Shown here piece after piece: positions 5,050 through 5,425 of a stretch of DNA of 5,425 nucleotides (position 1 is the first letter of the stretch; the number at the start of each line of letters is the position of its first letter). The translations under genes and the position numbers were made by a program. Source of the stretch: Actinomycetota bacterium (GTDB lineage Bacteria; Actinomycetota; Thermoleophilia; Gaiellales; Gaiellaceae). The stretch is from positions 1-5,425 of the forward strand of contig VAXK01000255.1 in the NCBI GenBank assembly GCA_005885565.1, given 5' to 3'. The notes under the pieces are model-generated. The model was not told the DNA's origin. It was given only the letters and a program-made list of their open reading frames with translations, and ran no database searches.

Positions 5050-5067
5050 GGCGCCGCTCGCGGCGCC
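5050..5067. terminator. Hairpin after the propeller gene
   Basis: GGCGCCG (5050-5056) and CGGCGCC (5061-5067) form a perfect 7-bp stem with a 4-base loop, 14 bases after the lipoprotein stop. No T run follows. It lies in the 95-bp gap between two convergent genes, where a bidirectional terminator is expected. Confidence 0.45.
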
Positions 5068-5074
5068 GACCTCA

Positions 5075-5101
5075 GGACGGGCGGGCTTCGCCCGCGCGTC
5101 C
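5075..5101. terminator. Second, stronger hairpin in the convergent gap, likely bidirectional terminator
   Basis: The inner stem GCGGGC/GCCCGC (5081-5086 and 5090-5095) has loop TTC. After one G-G mismatch the outer stem GGACG/CGTCC (5075-5079 and 5097-5101) continues it, giving 11 base pairs in all. It sits 30 bases before the end of the convergent DUF1385 gene. Like the hairpin beside it, it lacks a U tract, which is common in high-GC actinobacteria. Confidence 0.55.
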
Positions 5102-5130
5102 GTCTGAAACGACCGGTCGACCGCTCTGGG

Positions 5131-5425
5131 CTACGAAAGCTCGCGCTCGAGCACGGCCGCGACGGCGGTGAGGGCGACGCGGGTCTCCTCGAGTGAGGGC
5201 TCGCGCGTCGTCAGCCGCTGGAGGGCCAGGCCCGGAAGGAGCAGCGCGCGCGCCGCGCGCCGGTTCGACGACTGGACGAGCTGCCAGAGCTCCATCGTCA
5301 GCGCGAGCGAGACGAGCGTGACGGCGAGCGGCGTGAAGACCGCCGTCGGCAGCACCCAGAGCCGGTCGAAGAGGAAGGTGACGGGCGCCACGAGAGCGGC
5401 GAAGTTCGTCCCGCAGCGGGGCGAG
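5131..5425 (-). CDS. DUF1385 (YqhQ-type) membrane protein, C-terminal part, 5' truncated
   Basis: The frame enters from the right edge and ends at TAG 5133-5131, so 97 residues are visible. It opens with PRCGTNF, which matches the PRCGTSF motif of DUF1385 proteins. A hydrophobic region with one or two membrane segments follows (about visible residues 9-45, including FLFDRLWVLP and a MELWQLV helix end). The end has the family's characteristic ALLLPGLALQRLTTREP segment and a final amphipathic helix (VALTAVAAVLERELS). A GTG at 5391 could be mistaken for the start, but the motif upstream of it shows that the gene continues outside the window. Complete members are about 300 residues and of unknown function, often annotated as predicted metal-dependent enzymes. 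In many Gram-positive genomes this gene lies near prfA and rpmE; whether that holds here cannot be seen. It converges on the propeller gene. Confidence 0.85.
   Translation of the reverse strand, partial: SPRCGTNFAALVAPVTFLFDRLWVLPTAVFTPLAVTLVSLALTMELWQLVQSSNRRAARALLLPGLALQRLTTREPSLEETRVALTAVAAVLERELS

Noticed and set aside
4030..5196. Plus-strand open frame (388 codons) overlapping the propeller gene
   Set aside because: It is Arg/Gly/Pro-rich in a shifted frame. The real frame has a lipobox and seven regular blades, and this one runs on into the convergent gene.

Overview
The window is very G+C-rich DNA (about 70% by eye) with strong G/C preference at third codon positions, short leaders, and at least one apparently leaderless TTG start. 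This fits a high-GC Actinomycetota genome. A Thermoleophilia-type (Gaiellales/Solirubrobacterales) or related soil lineage is my best guess, from gene style and not from any marker. No RNA genes, insertion sequences, CRISPR arrays or phage genes were seen. It reads as chromosomal sequence holding four or five transcription units.

Layout. (1) 2-541, plus strand: the C-terminal end of an Asp-box (BNR) sialidase-fold protein, cut by the left edge. (2) 3493 down to 538, minus strand, probably one operon: a 589-aa patatin-like phospholipase with a membrane hairpin inserted between its two catalytic residues; a 341-aa two-pass membrane protein with a DivIVA-like N-terminal motif and a long Glu/Pro/Ala tail; and, six bases on, a previously easy-to-miss 37-aa very basic peptide. 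The peptide's stop overlaps the sialidase stop tail to tail. (3) 3600-4055, plus strand: a MarR-family regulator, divergent from the patatin gene. (4) 4094-5035, plus strand: a predicted lipoprotein folding as a seven-bladed beta-propeller with exact 40-residue repeats. (5) 5425-5131, minus strand: the C-terminus of a DUF1385 (YqhQ-type) membrane protein cut by the right edge. It converges on the propeller gene across two hairpins.

How it may work together. The MarR gene sits between two targets that it could control. The intergenic region shared with the patatin gene has a perfect 15-bp palindrome overlapping the predicted patatin -10 box. The 3' end of the MarR gene contains a good sigma70-type promoter (TTGACG, 17 bp, TAAAAC) whose -10 box lies exactly between the arms of a 13-bp inverted repeat (12 of 13 paired). 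That promoter would drive the propeller lipoprotein. The two operators do not look alike, so at most one is likely to be the MarR site. The patatin, two-pass protein and small basic peptide all look membrane-associated and may form a lipid or envelope module; that functional link is inference from gene order only. The most noteworthy items are the 37-aa gene, the operator-bracketed promoter and the membrane insert in the patatin. I did not find a clear new defence or mobile system.
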